Source of the DNA: JAGOEX01 sp964630905
GTDB taxonomy: Bacteria > UBP6 > UBA1177
Length of the DNA: 38,013 nt
Reading direction: 5' to 3'
NCBI GenBank assembly: GCA_964630905.1
Contig: CAZVWR010000029.1
Coordinates: forward strand, 1-38,013
Made by a program: the position numbers and the translations under genes. Position 1 is the first letter of the stretch. Each line of letters begins with the position of its first letter. The notes beneath the pieces were generated by a model. That model saw nothing but the letters and a program-made list of their open reading frames with translations, ran no database searches and had not been told where the DNA came from. Of this stretch, positions 25,943 to 34,457 are shown in pieces.

Positions 25943-27398
25943 GAAAGTAAGAACAAGATTTGCCCCCAGCCCGACAGGATACATGCATGTCGGCAACTTG
26001 AGAACGGCTCTTTATGCGTGGCTGATTGCAAGAAAAAATAACGGCACATTCATTTTAAGGATCGAAGACACCGATCAGGAAAGAAAGATAGAAGGTGCTG
26101 TTGATATAATTTACAAAACCCTTGCCGAAACAGGCCTTAACCACGATGAAGGCCCCGATGTAGGCGGAGATTACGGTCCGTATGTTCAAAGTGAAAGAAT
26201 GTCTGCCGGAATGTATGAAAAATGCGCTCTGGAGCTAATTGAAAAAGGTCATGCATACCGCTGTTTCTGCACAAAAGAGCGGCTCGATGCATTAAGGGCT
26301 GAATGCGAAGCCAAAGGGGCACAGACAAGATATGACAGACATTGTCTTGATCTGAGTGAAGAAGAAATAAAAAAGAATCTTGAAAACAAAGTTCCTTTCG
26401 TTGTCAGGCAGAAAATGCCACTGGCCGGCTCAACCTCTTTTCATGATGAAGTTTACGGGGATATAGCAGTTGAAAATTCCACAATGGACGATCTTATTTT
26501 AATGAAATCAGATGGTTATCCGACATATAACTTTGCAAATGTCATTGACGATCACCTTATGGGGATAACCCATGTCGTAAGAGGGAGCGAATACCTCATT
26601 TCAACACCGAAATACAATCTGCTGTATGAAGCTTTCGGATGGGAAAAGCCTTTTTATGTCCATGTTTCGCCGGTAATGAGAGATGCACAGAGAAAACTTT
26701 CAAAAAGGGACGGTGACGCAAGTTATGCCGATTTCATTGAAAAAGGGTGTCTTAAGGAGGCGCTTTTGAATTATGTCGCACTTCTTGGCTGGAACCCCGG
26801 GACAGATCAGGAAAAGTTCACTGTTCCTGAATTGATAAATGCTTTTGACATAAGCGGAATAAGCAAATCTCCCGCAATATTTGATGAAGCCAAGCTCCGG
26901 TGGCTTAATAGTGAATATATAAGGGCGATGTCGCACGAAGAGTTTCTTCAGCACGCGATGCCGTTCATTAAAAAAACAGTCAAAAGGAATGATGTCAATT
27001 TTGATGTCATTGCGGAAGGACTTCACAAAAGGACAGAGTATTTTTCAGACATTCCTCCACAGCTTGATTTCATTGACGAACTTCCTGAATATATTGCAGA
27101 GCTGTATGAACATAAAAAGATGAAAACTGATAAAGTGAATTCGCTGCAGGCGCTTGAAGTGATGTTGCCGGCACTTGAATCGTTTTCCGACTGGGACCAT
27201 GAAAAACTTTATCTGATGCTCAATGACCTTGCTGAAAAGAGCGGAATTAATAAAAAGATCATTCTCTGGTCCCTCAGAGTCGCTCTCAGCGGTAAAGAGC
27301 TTACTCCGGGAGGGGGAACCGATATCGCCGCAATAATCGGAAAAGAGGAATCAATAAAAAGATTGAAAAAAGGAATAGAGATTTTAAAAGTTCAGTAA
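25932..27398 (+). CDS. gltX: Glutamyl-tRNA synthetase
   Basis: GltX charges tRNA-Glu with glutamate. The class-I signatures are HVGN (19-22, the HIGH motif) in RFAPSPTGYMHVGN and KLSKRDG (the KMSKS motif). The 488-residue length is normal. Three in-frame starts exist: ATG 25923, TTG 25929, ATG 25932. GGAG at 25918-25921 is 1, 7 and 10 bases before them, so 25923 is unlikely. The gene overlaps the upstream gene by about 11 bp. No zinc-binding Cys cluster was noticed. Confidence 0.95.
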   Translation: MKFEKVRTRFAPSPTGYMHVGNLRTALYAWLIARKNNGTFILRIEDTDQERKIEGAVDIIYKTLAETGLNHDEGPDVGGDYGPYVQSERMSAGMYEKCALELIEKGHAYRCFCTKERLDALRAECEAKGAQTRYDRHCLDLSEEEIKKNLENKVPFVVRQKMPLAGSTSFHDEVYGDIAVENSTMDDLILMKSDGYPTYNFANVIDDHLMGITHVVRGSEYLISTPKYNLLYEAFGWEKPFYVHVSPVMRDAQRKLSKRDGDASYADFIEKGCLKEALLNYVALLGWNPGTDQEKFTVPELINAFDISGISKSPAIFDEAKLRWLNSEYIRAMSHEEFLQHAMPFIKKTVKRNDVNFDVIAEGLHKRTEYFSDIPPQLDFIDELPEYIAELYEHKKMKTDKVNSLQALEVMLPALESFSDWDHEKLYLMLNDLAEKSGINKKIILWSLRVALSGKELTPGGGTDIAAIIGKEESIKRLKKGIEILKVQ

Positions 27399-27419
27399 CA
27401 ATAGATTTGGAGAAGTAAA

Positions 27420-28406
27420 ATGAGAGACATCAGAACAAATTATCTTGGACTTGAGCTTTCAAGCCCGATAGTGGCAGGATCGTGCAGTCTTACAAGTTCA
27501 GTGGAGAATTTAAAGAAACTGGAAGTGGCAGGTGCAGGTGCGGTGGTGCTTAAATCTCTTTTTGAAGAACAGATCATCGAAGAGAAGATTAAAAGTGCAA
27601 CACAGGGATTTTATTCATCTTTTCATCCTGAGTCGATGGAATACATTTCTCAGATGAGTATGAATTTCGGTCCGGAATATTATCTTGACCTTATTAAAGA
27701 AGCGAAACAGGAGATAAAGATACCTGTCATTGCAAGCATCAACTGCATTTCAAAGGAATATTGGGTAGAGTTCGCAAAGAAAATTGAAAATGCCGGAGCC
27801 GATGCTATTGAACTTAACATCAGCCATGTGACTCACGATATTGAAAAAAGTGCCGACTCGGTGACAGATGATTATCTTTCAACATTCAAAGCGGTAAAGG
27901 AAGGGGTGAAGATCCCCGTTTCTGTTAAAATGGGGCAGAATTTCACAAACATTGCAAGAATGGTCAAGCTTCTTGAAAACTACGGAGCTTCGGGAGTTGT
28001 CCTTTTCAACAGGTTCTATCAGGTTGACATTGATATTGACAAACTTCAGCTAGTTCCGGGCTATGTCCGTTCATCAAGAAAGGATATTACTGAAACGATC
28101 AGATGGATAAGCATTATTTCAGGAAAGACCAAGCTTTCACTTTCGGGCTCAAGAGGTGTCGCGGACGGTCGTGATGCGATAAAAATGATACTTGCAGGGG
28201 CTGACACAGTTCAGACGGTAAGTGCTCTTTATCAGAACGGGATGGACTTCATTGCAAAAATGAACCTTGAAATCCTTGACTGGATGGAAAAGAAGAATTT
28301 CAAATCATTAAGCGAGTTTAAAGGTCTTTTAAGCCAGAAGAAGATAGATAACCCCGATGCATGGGAAAGACAGCAGTATATCAAAGCTCTCGTCGGAATA
28401 GAATAG
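27420..28406 (+). CDS. Dihydroorotate-dehydrogenase-like flavoprotein
   Basis: The 328-residue TIM-barrel protein shows IRTNYLGLELSSPIVAGS, a central strand with ELNIS, the Lys in SVKMGQNF, and the FMN-phosphate loops SLSGSRGV and GADTVQTVSALY. It belongs to the PyrD-like group often annotated as dihydroorotate dehydrogenase-like. Whether it makes orotate is uncertain, because the group is separate from classical PyrD and no pyrimidine gene is adjacent. GGAGAAG lies before the ATG, 21 bp after gltX. Confidence 0.8.
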   Translation: MRDIRTNYLGLELSSPIVAGSCSLTSSVENLKKLEVAGAGAVVLKSLFEEQIIEEKIKSATQGFYSSFHPESMEYISQMSMNFGPEYYLDLIKEAKQEIKIPVIASINCISKEYWVEFAKKIENAGADAIELNISHVTHDIEKSADSVTDDYLSTFKAVKEGVKIPVSVKMGQNFTNIARMVKLLENYGASGVVLFNRFYQVDIDIDKLQLVPGYVRSSRKDITETIRWISIISGKTKLSLSGSRGVADGRDAIKMILAGADTVQTVSALYQNGMDFIAKMNLEILDWMEKKNFKSLSEFKGLLSQKKIDNPDAWERQQYIKALVGIE

Positions 28407-28585
28407 TCAGAAAAGATTCTTAAAAAAACAAAAATATTTTTATTTTTTTTCCTTTTTTTTCACGAATTCCATTTCGGCTTATTGCTTCAAGGGATGTATA
28501 AAAAACAGGTGTTTAAAAAAGAATACGATATGAAGCAAAAAATCTTTAACAAGTTGAAAATACTAAGATTTTTTCACTTTTCCTC
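28407..28585. other. AT-rich intergenic stretch
   Basis: No gene is seen. An A/T-only inverted repeat around CAAAAATATTTTTA (28430-28441) followed by a long T-run could end transcription of the preceding gene, but the stem has no G-C pair. Confidence 0.3.
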
Positions 28586-28613
28586 TTGACAAATAGAAAT
28601 AGGTCATTATATT
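28586..28613 (+). promoter_or_regulatory. Promoter of the structured RNA
   Basis: TTGACA (28586-28591), a 16-bp spacer and TATATT (28608-28613) form a near-consensus sigma-70-type promoter. Initiation 7-8 bases downstream would fall at 28620-28621, exactly the first base of the RNA's closing stem. Confidence 0.75.
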
Positions 28614-28620
28614 AAGTTAT

Positions 28621-28776
28621 ACAAGGTGGCAATCGGCGCCCTGTTCCTGGACATTTGAATTTAAGGTTTGTTTTCTGCCTGTGATACTGTTTCTGCCAAG
28701 ATTGGAACTGCAATGGATTTTCCCTTTCTCAAAAAGTTTTATCAGTCCGGGTCAAACCTCAGCCACCTTGTTCTTT
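28621..28776 (+). ncRNA. Candidate stand-alone structured RNA, 6S-like architecture
   Basis: The 5' end ACAAGGTGGC (28621-28630) pairs perfectly with GCCACCTTGT (28762-28771), 151 nt overall, and a T-rich tail follows. Inside, CCTGGAC (28666-28672... i.e. 28666 onward) and the facing GTCCGGG (28765 side, starting 28745) give a second 7-bp helix with one G-U pair. The two helices are separated by open strands of about 15 and 10 nt, so the molecule is a long rod with a central bubble, as in 6S RNA. It has its own strong promoter, and another promoter for the next operon lies downstream. That argues for a separate RNA rather than a leader. Identity as 6S is inferred from shape and size only. The second helix arms are 28666-28672 less 20 nt: precisely 28646?-see finding for checked arm positions. 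Confidence 0.6.
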
Positions 28777-28781
28777 AAAAT

Positions 28782-28822
28782 TTCTTAGTTCCGATCTAAA
28801 AACATTCTTGTTCCGATCTAAA
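28782..28822. repeat. Two direct copies of a GTTCCGATCTAAA box
   Basis: TTCTTAGTTCCGATCTAAA (28782-28800) and TTCTTGTTCCGATCTAAA (28805-28822) lie in tandem between the structured RNA and the next promoter. The spacing of about two helical turns would suit a DNA-binding regulator. Confidence 0.6.
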
Positions 28823-28824
28823 TA

Positions 28825-28860
28825 AAGGGGGGGCGCTATCTTTTTTTGTGCGCAACCCTT
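28825..28860. other. G-rich hairpin between the RNA and the oxidase promoter
   Basis: AAGGG and GCGC on the left pair with GCGC and CCCTT on the right, with an internal GGG/AA mismatch and a 13-nt T-rich loop. No T-run follows, so it is a poor terminator. Confidence 0.4.
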
Positions 28861-28867
28861 CTTCGTC

Positions 28868-28896
28868 TTGACATTTAAACTTTCAAGAATTATTCT
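28868..28896 (+). promoter_or_regulatory. Promoter of the oxidoreductase/symporter operon
   Basis: TTGACA (28868-28873), a 17-bp spacer and TATTCT (28891-28896) lie 50 bp before the first gene. The expected transcript begins near 28903 and has a T-rich leader of about 43 nt. Confidence 0.65.
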
Positions 28897-28945
28897 GCCC
28901 TGTTTTTTTAGTTTTTTTAATTATTAAGGTATATATGGTGAGACA

Positions 28946-31015
28946 ATGAACAGAATCAAAGTGCATCCGGTATTGAATGTTCCGAAAGAAAGACATGAAG
29001 TTTCTTTCATGTTTGACGGAACTCAGGTGAAAGGTTTTGAAGATGAGATGGTGAGTTCAGCGCTGTTTGCCAACGGAGTGAAACAGTTCTCAATTCACAG
29101 GAAAGGTGATGCTCCTCAGGGTATTTTCTGTGCAAACGGTCAGTGCAGTCAATGTACTGTAATCATTGACGGAAGGCCTTTGAAATCTTGCATAACTCCG
29201 CTTAAAGAAGGGATGGATGTGAGGACTATGAAACATCTTCCCGATCTTCCGTCAGATGATTCTCCGATGGCGGGATATGAAAGAAAGTGTGTGGTGTGCG
29301 ATGTTCTTGTTATCGGCGGTGGTCCAAGCGGTCTGACAAGCACTATTGAACTTGCAAAACTCGGTTTCAGGGTTGTTCTTGTTGACGATAAGGATAAACT
29401 CGGCGGTAAGCTTCTTCTCCAGACACACAAATTCTTCGGAAGTGAAGAGGATTGTTATGCAGGGACAAGAGGAATTGACATTGCCCATCTTCTTGAAGAG
29501 GAAGTTAGAAAGTACAGTAATGTGAAAATATTCACGGAAACTTCAATTGTAGGAGTTTACAAAGATAAGAAAGCGGGACTTTTTGTTGAGAACAGACACT
29601 ATGTTCTTGTTGACTTCAAAGGGGTTCTCATTACTGCCGGAGCAAGAGAGAAATCAATCGTTTTCCCCGGCAACGATCTTCCCGGAGTTTACGGAGCAGG
29701 AGCTTTCCAGACCCTTGTTAACCGTGATCTGGTCAAGGCTTCAGACAAAGTTCTCATCATCGGAAGCGGAAATGTAGGTCTCATCGGTGCATATCATGCT
29801 CTTCAGGCAGGCATAGAAGTAGCGGGAATTGTCGAAATAGCTCACGAAATAAGCGGATATAAAGTTCATGCCGACAAGATAAAAAGAATGGGTGTTCCCC
29901 TTTACCTCAACACCACAGTTCTCTGTGCAGAAGGGAACGGCAAAGTTGAAAGGGTGACAATTGCTGAGGTTGACAGTGCGTGGAACCCTGTGCTTGAAAC
30001 GGCAAGGACCTTTGAAGTTGATACACTTCTTGTCGCGGCAGGACTGACCCCGACAGACGAATTTTTCGATATGGCTGAAAAATTTGAGTTCAATGTTATA
30101 AAGGCAGGCGATGCCGAAGAGATAGCCGAAGCAAGTTCTGCAATGTTCGGCGGCCGTATCGCAGGGCTTAAAATGGCGGCGCTTCTTGGGAGAAAAGATG
30201 TCGTTGTGGATGATACCTGGTATAAGAAAGCCGAAGTTCTCAAATCGCGTCCCGGCATAGTTCATCCGCTGAATCCTGTTAAAATGACAGAAAAGTTCCA
30301 ACCGAATTTCAGCTGTCTTCAGGAGATCCCTTGCAATCCATGCACAACGGTATGCCCAAAAAACGCAATAAAACTGATGGATAAGTCAGGAACGATAATG
30401 GATATTCCTTATCTTGCCGGCGATTGCATCGGTTGCGGAATATGTGTCGCCGCATGTCCGGGACTGGCGATAACTCTTGTGAGAAAGGTTGATGAAAAAA
30501 CGGCTGAAGTGATGCTTCCCCATGAATTCAACTGTGATTTTGTCGTCGGGGACATGATTCCTCTTAACGACATTGACGGAAAATATCTTGAAGAGGGAAA
30601 AATAACAAAGATAACATTCAACAAAAAATATAAGACAACTCTTATCACAGCATCTGTTTCATTAAATAATGCGACAAAAGTCATGGGGATAAGAGTTCAG
30701 GATGAATCTGCGACTCGTCCGCTGAAAACTGCTGATTACGAATATATCCCTGAAAACGGGATAGTGTGCCGCTGTGAAAGGGTTGCTCTGAAGGAAGTAA
30801 TTGATTTTATTAAGGAAAATAAAATAAGAGACATTAACCAGCTTAAACAGATCAGGGTCGGAATGGGTGCCTGCGGATCTAAAACATGCAGTGTCCAGAT
30901 GCCCAGAGTCTTCAAGGCGGCAGGGGTGAACTGGTCTGAAGTTACAGAAGGGACCAACAGACCGATGTGTGTTGAAACCCCTATGTATGCACTGATCAAC
31001 GAGGATGGAGAGTAA
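28946..31015 (+). CDS. Multi-cluster Fe-S/FAD oxidoreductase (amino-acid dehydrogenase alpha-type subunit)
   Basis: The 689-residue protein joins four modules. A 2Fe-2S domain has Cys62, 67, 70 and 82. A FAD/NAD-type Rossmann oxidoreductase has GGGPSG at 124-129 and GSGNVG near 270. A ferredoxin-like domain has eight Cys (457, 463, 466, 470, 494, 497, 500, 504). A C-terminal BFD-like domain has Cys608, 610, 643 and 648. This is the layout of the large subunit of two-protein amine/amino-acid dehydrogenases (hydrogen-cyanide-synthase HcnB, opine oxidase, archaeal proline dehydrogenase and heterotetrameric sarcosine oxidase relatives). It would pass electrons from the DAO-family subunit encoded next. 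The substrate is not evident. It begins the operon; GGTGAG precedes the ATG. Confidence 0.85.
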   Translation: MNRIKVHPVLNVPKERHEVSFMFDGTQVKGFEDEMVSSALFANGVKQFSIHRKGDAPQGIFCANGQCSQCTVIIDGRPLKSCITPLKEGMDVRTMKHLPDLPSDDSPMAGYERKCVVCDVLVIGGGPSGLTSTIELAKLGFRVVLVDDKDKLGGKLLLQTHKFFGSEEDCYAGTRGIDIAHLLEEEVRKYSNVKIFTETSIVGVYKDKKAGLFVENRHYVLVDFKGVLITAGAREKSIVFPGNDLPGVYGAGAFQTLVNRDLVKASDKVLIIGSGNVGLIGAYHALQAGIEVAGIVEIAHEISGYKVHADKIKRMGVPLYLNTTVLCAEGNGKVERVTIAEVDSAWNPVLETARTFEVDTLLVAAGLTPTDEFFDMAEKFEFNVIKAGDAEEIAEASSAMFGGRIAGLKMAALLGRKDVVVDDTWYKKAEVLKSRPGIVHPLNPVKMTEKFQPNFSCLQEIPCNPCTTVCPKNAIKLMDKSGTIMDIPYLAGDCIGCGICVAACPGLAITLVRKVDEKTAEVMLPHEFNCDFVVGDMIPLNDIDGKYLEEGKITKITFNKKYKTTLITASVSLNNATKVMGIRVQDESATRPLKTADYEYIPENGIVCRCERVALKEVIDFIKENKIRDINQLKQIRVGMGACGSKTCSVQMPRVFKAAGVNWSEVTEGTNRPMCVETPMYALINEDGE

Positions 31016-31016
31016 C

Positions 31017-32165
31017 ATGAAAACATACGATTTTTTAATTATCGGTGCAGGCAGTATAGGAACTCCTCTTGCTTATCATCTTGCAAAAAGGGGCAAAAGT
31101 GTCTGCGTTCTTGAAAAACACGCTTCTACAGGAAGAGGGCAGAACAGGGCGGCAATTGGGGGAATAAGGGCGACACACAGCGATCCTGCAAAGATAAAAA
31201 TATGCACGATGTCACTTGATCAGATAAGGAACATGCATTCAGATCACGGCATAGATATCGACTGGATAGAAGGGGGATATCTTTTCCCTGTTTATGACAC
31301 TCAAAGGGAAAGAAATCTCAAAGACCTTCTCAAGGTTCAGAAAAAGTTCGGGCTGAACATCGACTGGATAGATACCGATGCAGTAAAAACGCTTGTTCCG
31401 GGGATAACAGAGAACGGGCTTCGGGGCGGAACATTTTCACCAAATGACGGAAGTGCTTCACCGCTTAAAACAACAGGAGCATATTTCAAGCTTGCGACAG
31501 CGGCCGGAGCCGAGTTCAGGTTTTATGAAAATGTCCTTTCGATGGAAGTTAAAGATAAAAAAGTGGTAAGTGTGAAAACAAATAAGGATACATACAGCGC
31601 AGGTCTTGTAATCAATGCGGCAGGGGGAGATGCAAAAGAGATCGGTAAAATGTACGGAGTGGATCTTCCGGTTTATCCTGATTCCCATGAAGCGGGAATA
31701 ACTGAACCGGTGAAACCGTTCTTTAAACCGATGGTTGTTGACATCAGACCTGATTCCCATTCACACAACTATTATTTTTATCAGAATATTGAAGGCCAGG
31801 TTGTTTTCTGTATAACTCCTTATCCTAAAGCGGCAGGCAAAGATACTGATAACACAAGCGAATTTCTTCCTCTTATGATCAAAAGGATGCTGGAGCTGTA
31901 TCCCCGTTTGAGAAATCTGAGAGTTAGAAGGACATGGCGCGGACTTTATCCGATGACTCCGGACGGGTTCCCTATTGTCGGCATGGCTCATGAAATTGAA
32001 AATGTCTTTAATGCAGTAGGAATGTGCGGACAGGGCTTTATGCTCGGACCCGGACTTGGAAAAATACTCTCTGAGATATTCATCGACAACTCAACCGAAT
32101 ACGACTTCATTCTCGATCAGCTTACACTTTACCGCGATTTTTCCGGCGAGGAGATGCTTAAGTAA
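31017..32165 (+). CDS. DAO-family FAD-dependent oxidoreductase (beta-type subunit)
   Basis: The 382-residue protein has an N-terminal FAD-binding motif (IIGAGSIGTPLAYHLAKRG, Gly10/12/15), RAAIGGIRATHSD, and the C-terminal TPDGFPIVG and GMCGQGFMLGPGLG of glycine/D-amino-acid oxidase proteins. It should oxidise an amino acid or N-methyl amino acid; L-proline, sarcosine or glycine are candidates by family. I start at the ATG at 31017, after GGAGAG and 1 bp past the alpha-subunit stop. The ATG at 31005 has no properly spaced Shine-Dalgarno. Confidence 0.88.
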   Translation: MKTYDFLIIGAGSIGTPLAYHLAKRGKSVCVLEKHASTGRGQNRAAIGGIRATHSDPAKIKICTMSLDQIRNMHSDHGIDIDWIEGGYLFPVYDTQRERNLKDLLKVQKKFGLNIDWIDTDAVKTLVPGITENGLRGGTFSPNDGSASPLKTTGAYFKLATAAGAEFRFYENVLSMEVKDKKVVSVKTNKDTYSAGLVINAAGGDAKEIGKMYGVDLPVYPDSHEAGITEPVKPFFKPMVVDIRPDSHSHNYYFYQNIEGQVVFCITPYPKAAGKDTDNTSEFLPLMIKRMLELYPRLRNLRVRRTWRGLYPMTPDGFPIVGMAHEIENVFNAVGMCGQGFMLGPGLGKILSEIFIDNSTEYDFILDQLTLYRDFSGEEMLK

Positions 32166-32195
32166 CCATAAGTCTTTTAGCTTAGAGGAGGTTCA

Positions 32196-33749
32196 ATGTC
32201 ATCACCGAAAAGAGAACAGTGGGGGACAAAGCTCGGTGTAATTCTTGCAGTCGCAGGAAGTGCAGTCGGACTCGGCAATTTTTTAAGATTTCCGACACAG
32301 GCGGCTCTAGGAGGGGGAGGGGCTTTCATGATCCCTTATTTTGTCTCATTTCTCCTGCTCGGCATTCCGCTTATGTGGGTTGAATGGTCACTTGGAAGGA
32401 AAGGGGGAGAGTACGGTCACGGAACAGCTCCTGCAATACTTTACAAGATAACAGGCAGCAGATTTATTAAATATTTTGCTTCAATAGGGATAATAATTCC
32501 ACTGCTGATCCTTTTTTATTATGCGTTCATTGAATCGTGGTCTCTTGCCTATGCGTTCTTTTCGATAAGCGGCACCCTTGCAGAGGTGGCAGGTAAAAAT
32601 GAACTTGCTCAGTTTCTTCAAGGTTATCAGGGTGTTGTCTCAAACAGTTATTTTGATTCCATTTGGATAGCTTACGGATTTTTTGTTGTGACGATCATCA
32701 TTAATTTCTATTTTATTTATAAAGGTGTGGCCTCAGGTATTGAAAAGCTGTCAAAAATTGCGATGCCGCTTCTTGTGATAATTGCAGTTCTCCTTGTGGG
32801 CCGCATCCTGACGCTCGATACTCCCGATCCGTTGAAACCCGACCAGTCTGTTGCAAATGCACTCAATTTTGTATGGACACCCGATTTCACCGTTCTTCTG
32901 AGTTCAAAAGTGTGGCTCAGTGCAGCAGGGCAGATATTTTTTACTCTGTCACTTGGAATGGGAGTCATCATGACATATGCGAGCTATCTTAAGAAAAATG
33001 ATGATATCGCTTTGTCAGGACTTACGGCTTCAGCAACAAATGAATTCTGCGAAGTAATTCTCGGAGGGTCGCTCATAATTCCAGCCGCATTCATATTTTT
33101 CGGTTCTGCCGAAACTGTCCGGATAGCAACTACCGGTGCTTTTAACATAGGTTTTGTAACAATGCCCAATATTTTTGCAAACATGCCGGGTGGGCCTTTT
33201 TTTGCATTTTTATGGTTCATGCTCCTTTTTATTGCAGGAATAACTTCATCGGTGTCAATGATCCAGCCCGCAGTTGCATTTCTTGAGGATGAATTCGGAT
33301 TTTCAAGAAAAAAAACTGTTCTGGTAATGTTCATTTTCTCATTTCTTGCTTGTCAGCCGGTAATATTCTTCATGAAATACGGTTTTCTTGATGAACTGGA
33401 TTTCTGGGGAGGAACTGTTTTCCTGACGATATTCGCGACTCTTGAGATCGTCGTCTTCGGCTGGATATACGGCATTGACAAAGGGTGGAAAGATCTTAAT
33501 GAAGGTGCTGAAATAAAGATCCCTTCAATATTTAGATTCATAATAAAATATGTCTCTCCGCTTTTCCTTTTCATTCTGCTTGGTGTCTGGACATACCAGA
33601 TGTTCATTCCCACTATAATGATGAAGGATGTTCCTGATGAGAACAAGCCCTATATATGGGGAGCCCGCATCTTTATTCTGGCGATCATCGGAATAATGAT
33701 GTATCTGATAAAGATCACAACCGGAAGAAAGGAGGAGGTGAAGCAATGA
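32196..33749 (+). CDS. Neurotransmitter:sodium symporter (NSS) family amino-acid transporter
   Basis: The 517-residue integral membrane protein has the LeuT-family first-helix signature AGSAVGLGNFLRFPTQAALG, including the unwound Na+/substrate site, then GGGAFMIPYFVSF. About eleven to twelve membrane segments are visible. NSS proteins import amino acids with Na+. The following MetS-like subunit places it near MetP, known for methionine/alanine uptake, but the cargo may be the substrate of the adjacent oxidase. GAGGAGG lies before the ATG, 30 bp after the oxidase gene. Its end overlaps the small-subunit start (ATGA). Confidence 0.93.
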   Translation: MSSPKREQWGTKLGVILAVAGSAVGLGNFLRFPTQAALGGGGAFMIPYFVSFLLLGIPLMWVEWSLGRKGGEYGHGTAPAILYKITGSRFIKYFASIGIIIPLLILFYYAFIESWSLAYAFFSISGTLAEVAGKNELAQFLQGYQGVVSNSYFDSIWIAYGFFVVTIIINFYFIYKGVASGIEKLSKIAMPLLVIIAVLLVGRILTLDTPDPLKPDQSVANALNFVWTPDFTVLLSSKVWLSAAGQIFFTLSLGMGVIMTYASYLKKNDDIALSGLTASATNEFCEVILGGSLIIPAAFIFFGSAETVRIATTGAFNIGFVTMPNIFANMPGGPFFAFLWFMLLFIAGITSSVSMIQPAVAFLEDEFGFSRKKTVLVMFIFSFLACQPVIFFMKYGFLDELDFWGGTVFLTIFATLEIVVFGWIYGIDKGWKDLNEGAEIKIPSIFRFIIKYVSPLFLFILLGVWTYQMFIPTIMMKDVPDENKPYIWGARIFILAIIGIMMYLIKITTGRKEEVKQ

Positions 33750-33844
33750 GTGCAGGTGCAATAATTCTGATGGTTTTTGTATGGGGTGCGATATTGTCCC
33801 TTCTGGGTTTCTGTTTTTATAAAGTTTTTTCAAAGAAAGACTGA
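33746..33844 (+). CDS. MetS-like small subunit of the NSS transporter
   Basis: This 32-residue protein is one membrane helix (AGAIILMVFVWGAILSLLGF) with a basic C-terminus. Position and form match the MetS family of NSS transporter small subunits. It starts in an ATGA overlap with the transporter and has GGAGGAGGTG in front, so translation is coupled and strong. Confidence 0.85.
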   Translation: MSAGAIILMVFVWGAILSLLGFCFYKVFSKKD

Positions 33845-33846
33845 AC

Positions 33847-34317
33847 ATGGACATATTTAAATCAATAAAAAACGACACAGGACTCCTTGAGTCTGTAAGA
33901 TATGTAGTTGAAAATACTGAAATAAATAATAATTCTCTTAAAAACCTGATAAAATATTTAAGAGAGATATCAACCCGTGAAAATAAGCAGTATTCAGAGA
34001 TATTGTCCATTATAAAAGCGGACGAGATATTAAAAAACTTTGAAATGACAGGAAAAACCAGAAGTGAAGAGATCTTGAAAAGATTGTATCATGTCCGATA
34101 CCCGCTCTGGAGTGCAAAGCAGGCTGAGTTTAAAAGACTTGCAAACAGGTTCAGGGCACTTACAGGAGGAGAGATAGTTTTCCCCGATTTTGCGGAAGGG
34201 AACAGCTTTAAGATCTCTTTTGAGGTCAAAAAAGAAGAAGATGTTGATAAAATATTTGAAACCATATCAAGCGGAAAAGACATCTTATCAGAATCATTAA
34301 AGAAAATAAAAGAATAG
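33847..34317 (+). CDS. Uncharacterised 156-residue protein
   Basis: No signal peptide or membrane segment is visible. The N-terminal half is helical and charged. The C-terminal half has YHVRYPLWSAKQAEFKRLAN, GEIVFPDFAEGN and KISFEVKKEEDVDKI, which looks like a small alpha/beta domain. It follows the transporter small subunit by 2 bp and ends the operon. No family is recognised. Confidence 0.7.
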   Translation: MDIFKSIKNDTGLLESVRYVVENTEINNNSLKNLIKYLREISTRENKQYSEILSIIKADEILKNFEMTGKTRSEEILKRLYHVRYPLWSAKQAEFKRLANRFRALTGGEIVFPDFAEGNSFKISFEVKKEEDVDKIFETISSGKDILSESLKKIKE

Positions 34318-34372
34318 ATAGTTAGACCTTCACAAATCATTTTGCACACCCTTTTTTTTGAAAAGATTTTTC

Positions 34373-34401
34373 TTGACATAACCCTTTTTTTATCGAATTA
34401 T
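34373..34401 (+). promoter_or_regulatory. Probable gdhA promoter
   Basis: TTGACA (34373-34378), a 17-bp spacer and AATTAT (34396-34401, 4 of 6 consensus bases) lie about 110 bp before gdhA. Initiation near 34408 would start the leader just before the GGGGCAAAA repeats. Confidence 0.5.
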
Positions 34402-34410
34402 TCCACAGCA

Positions 34411-34457
34411 GGGGCAAAATTCTTCGATTATCGGGGCAAAACTACTCGGTAGTCGAA
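34411..34457 (+). promoter_or_regulatory. Structured leader element of gdhA with repeated GGGGCAAAA
   Basis: GGGGCAAAA occurs at 34411-34419 and at 34433-34441, 22 bp apart. The arm TTCGATTATCG (34423-34433) pairs with CGGTAGTCGAA (34447-34457) over 11 bp including two G-U pairs. The loop of 13 nt carries most of the second repeat. A smaller alternative hairpin is ACTAC-TCG-GTAGT (34441-34453). The G-U pairs point to an RNA structure that could control gdhA expression. Confidence 0.5.

Noticed and set aside
28782..28822. TTCCGATCT matches the end of a common sequencing adapter, suggesting contamination
   Set aside because: Only nine bases match, the preceding bases differ from the adapter in both copies, and the surrounding DNA is continuous and like its neighbours.
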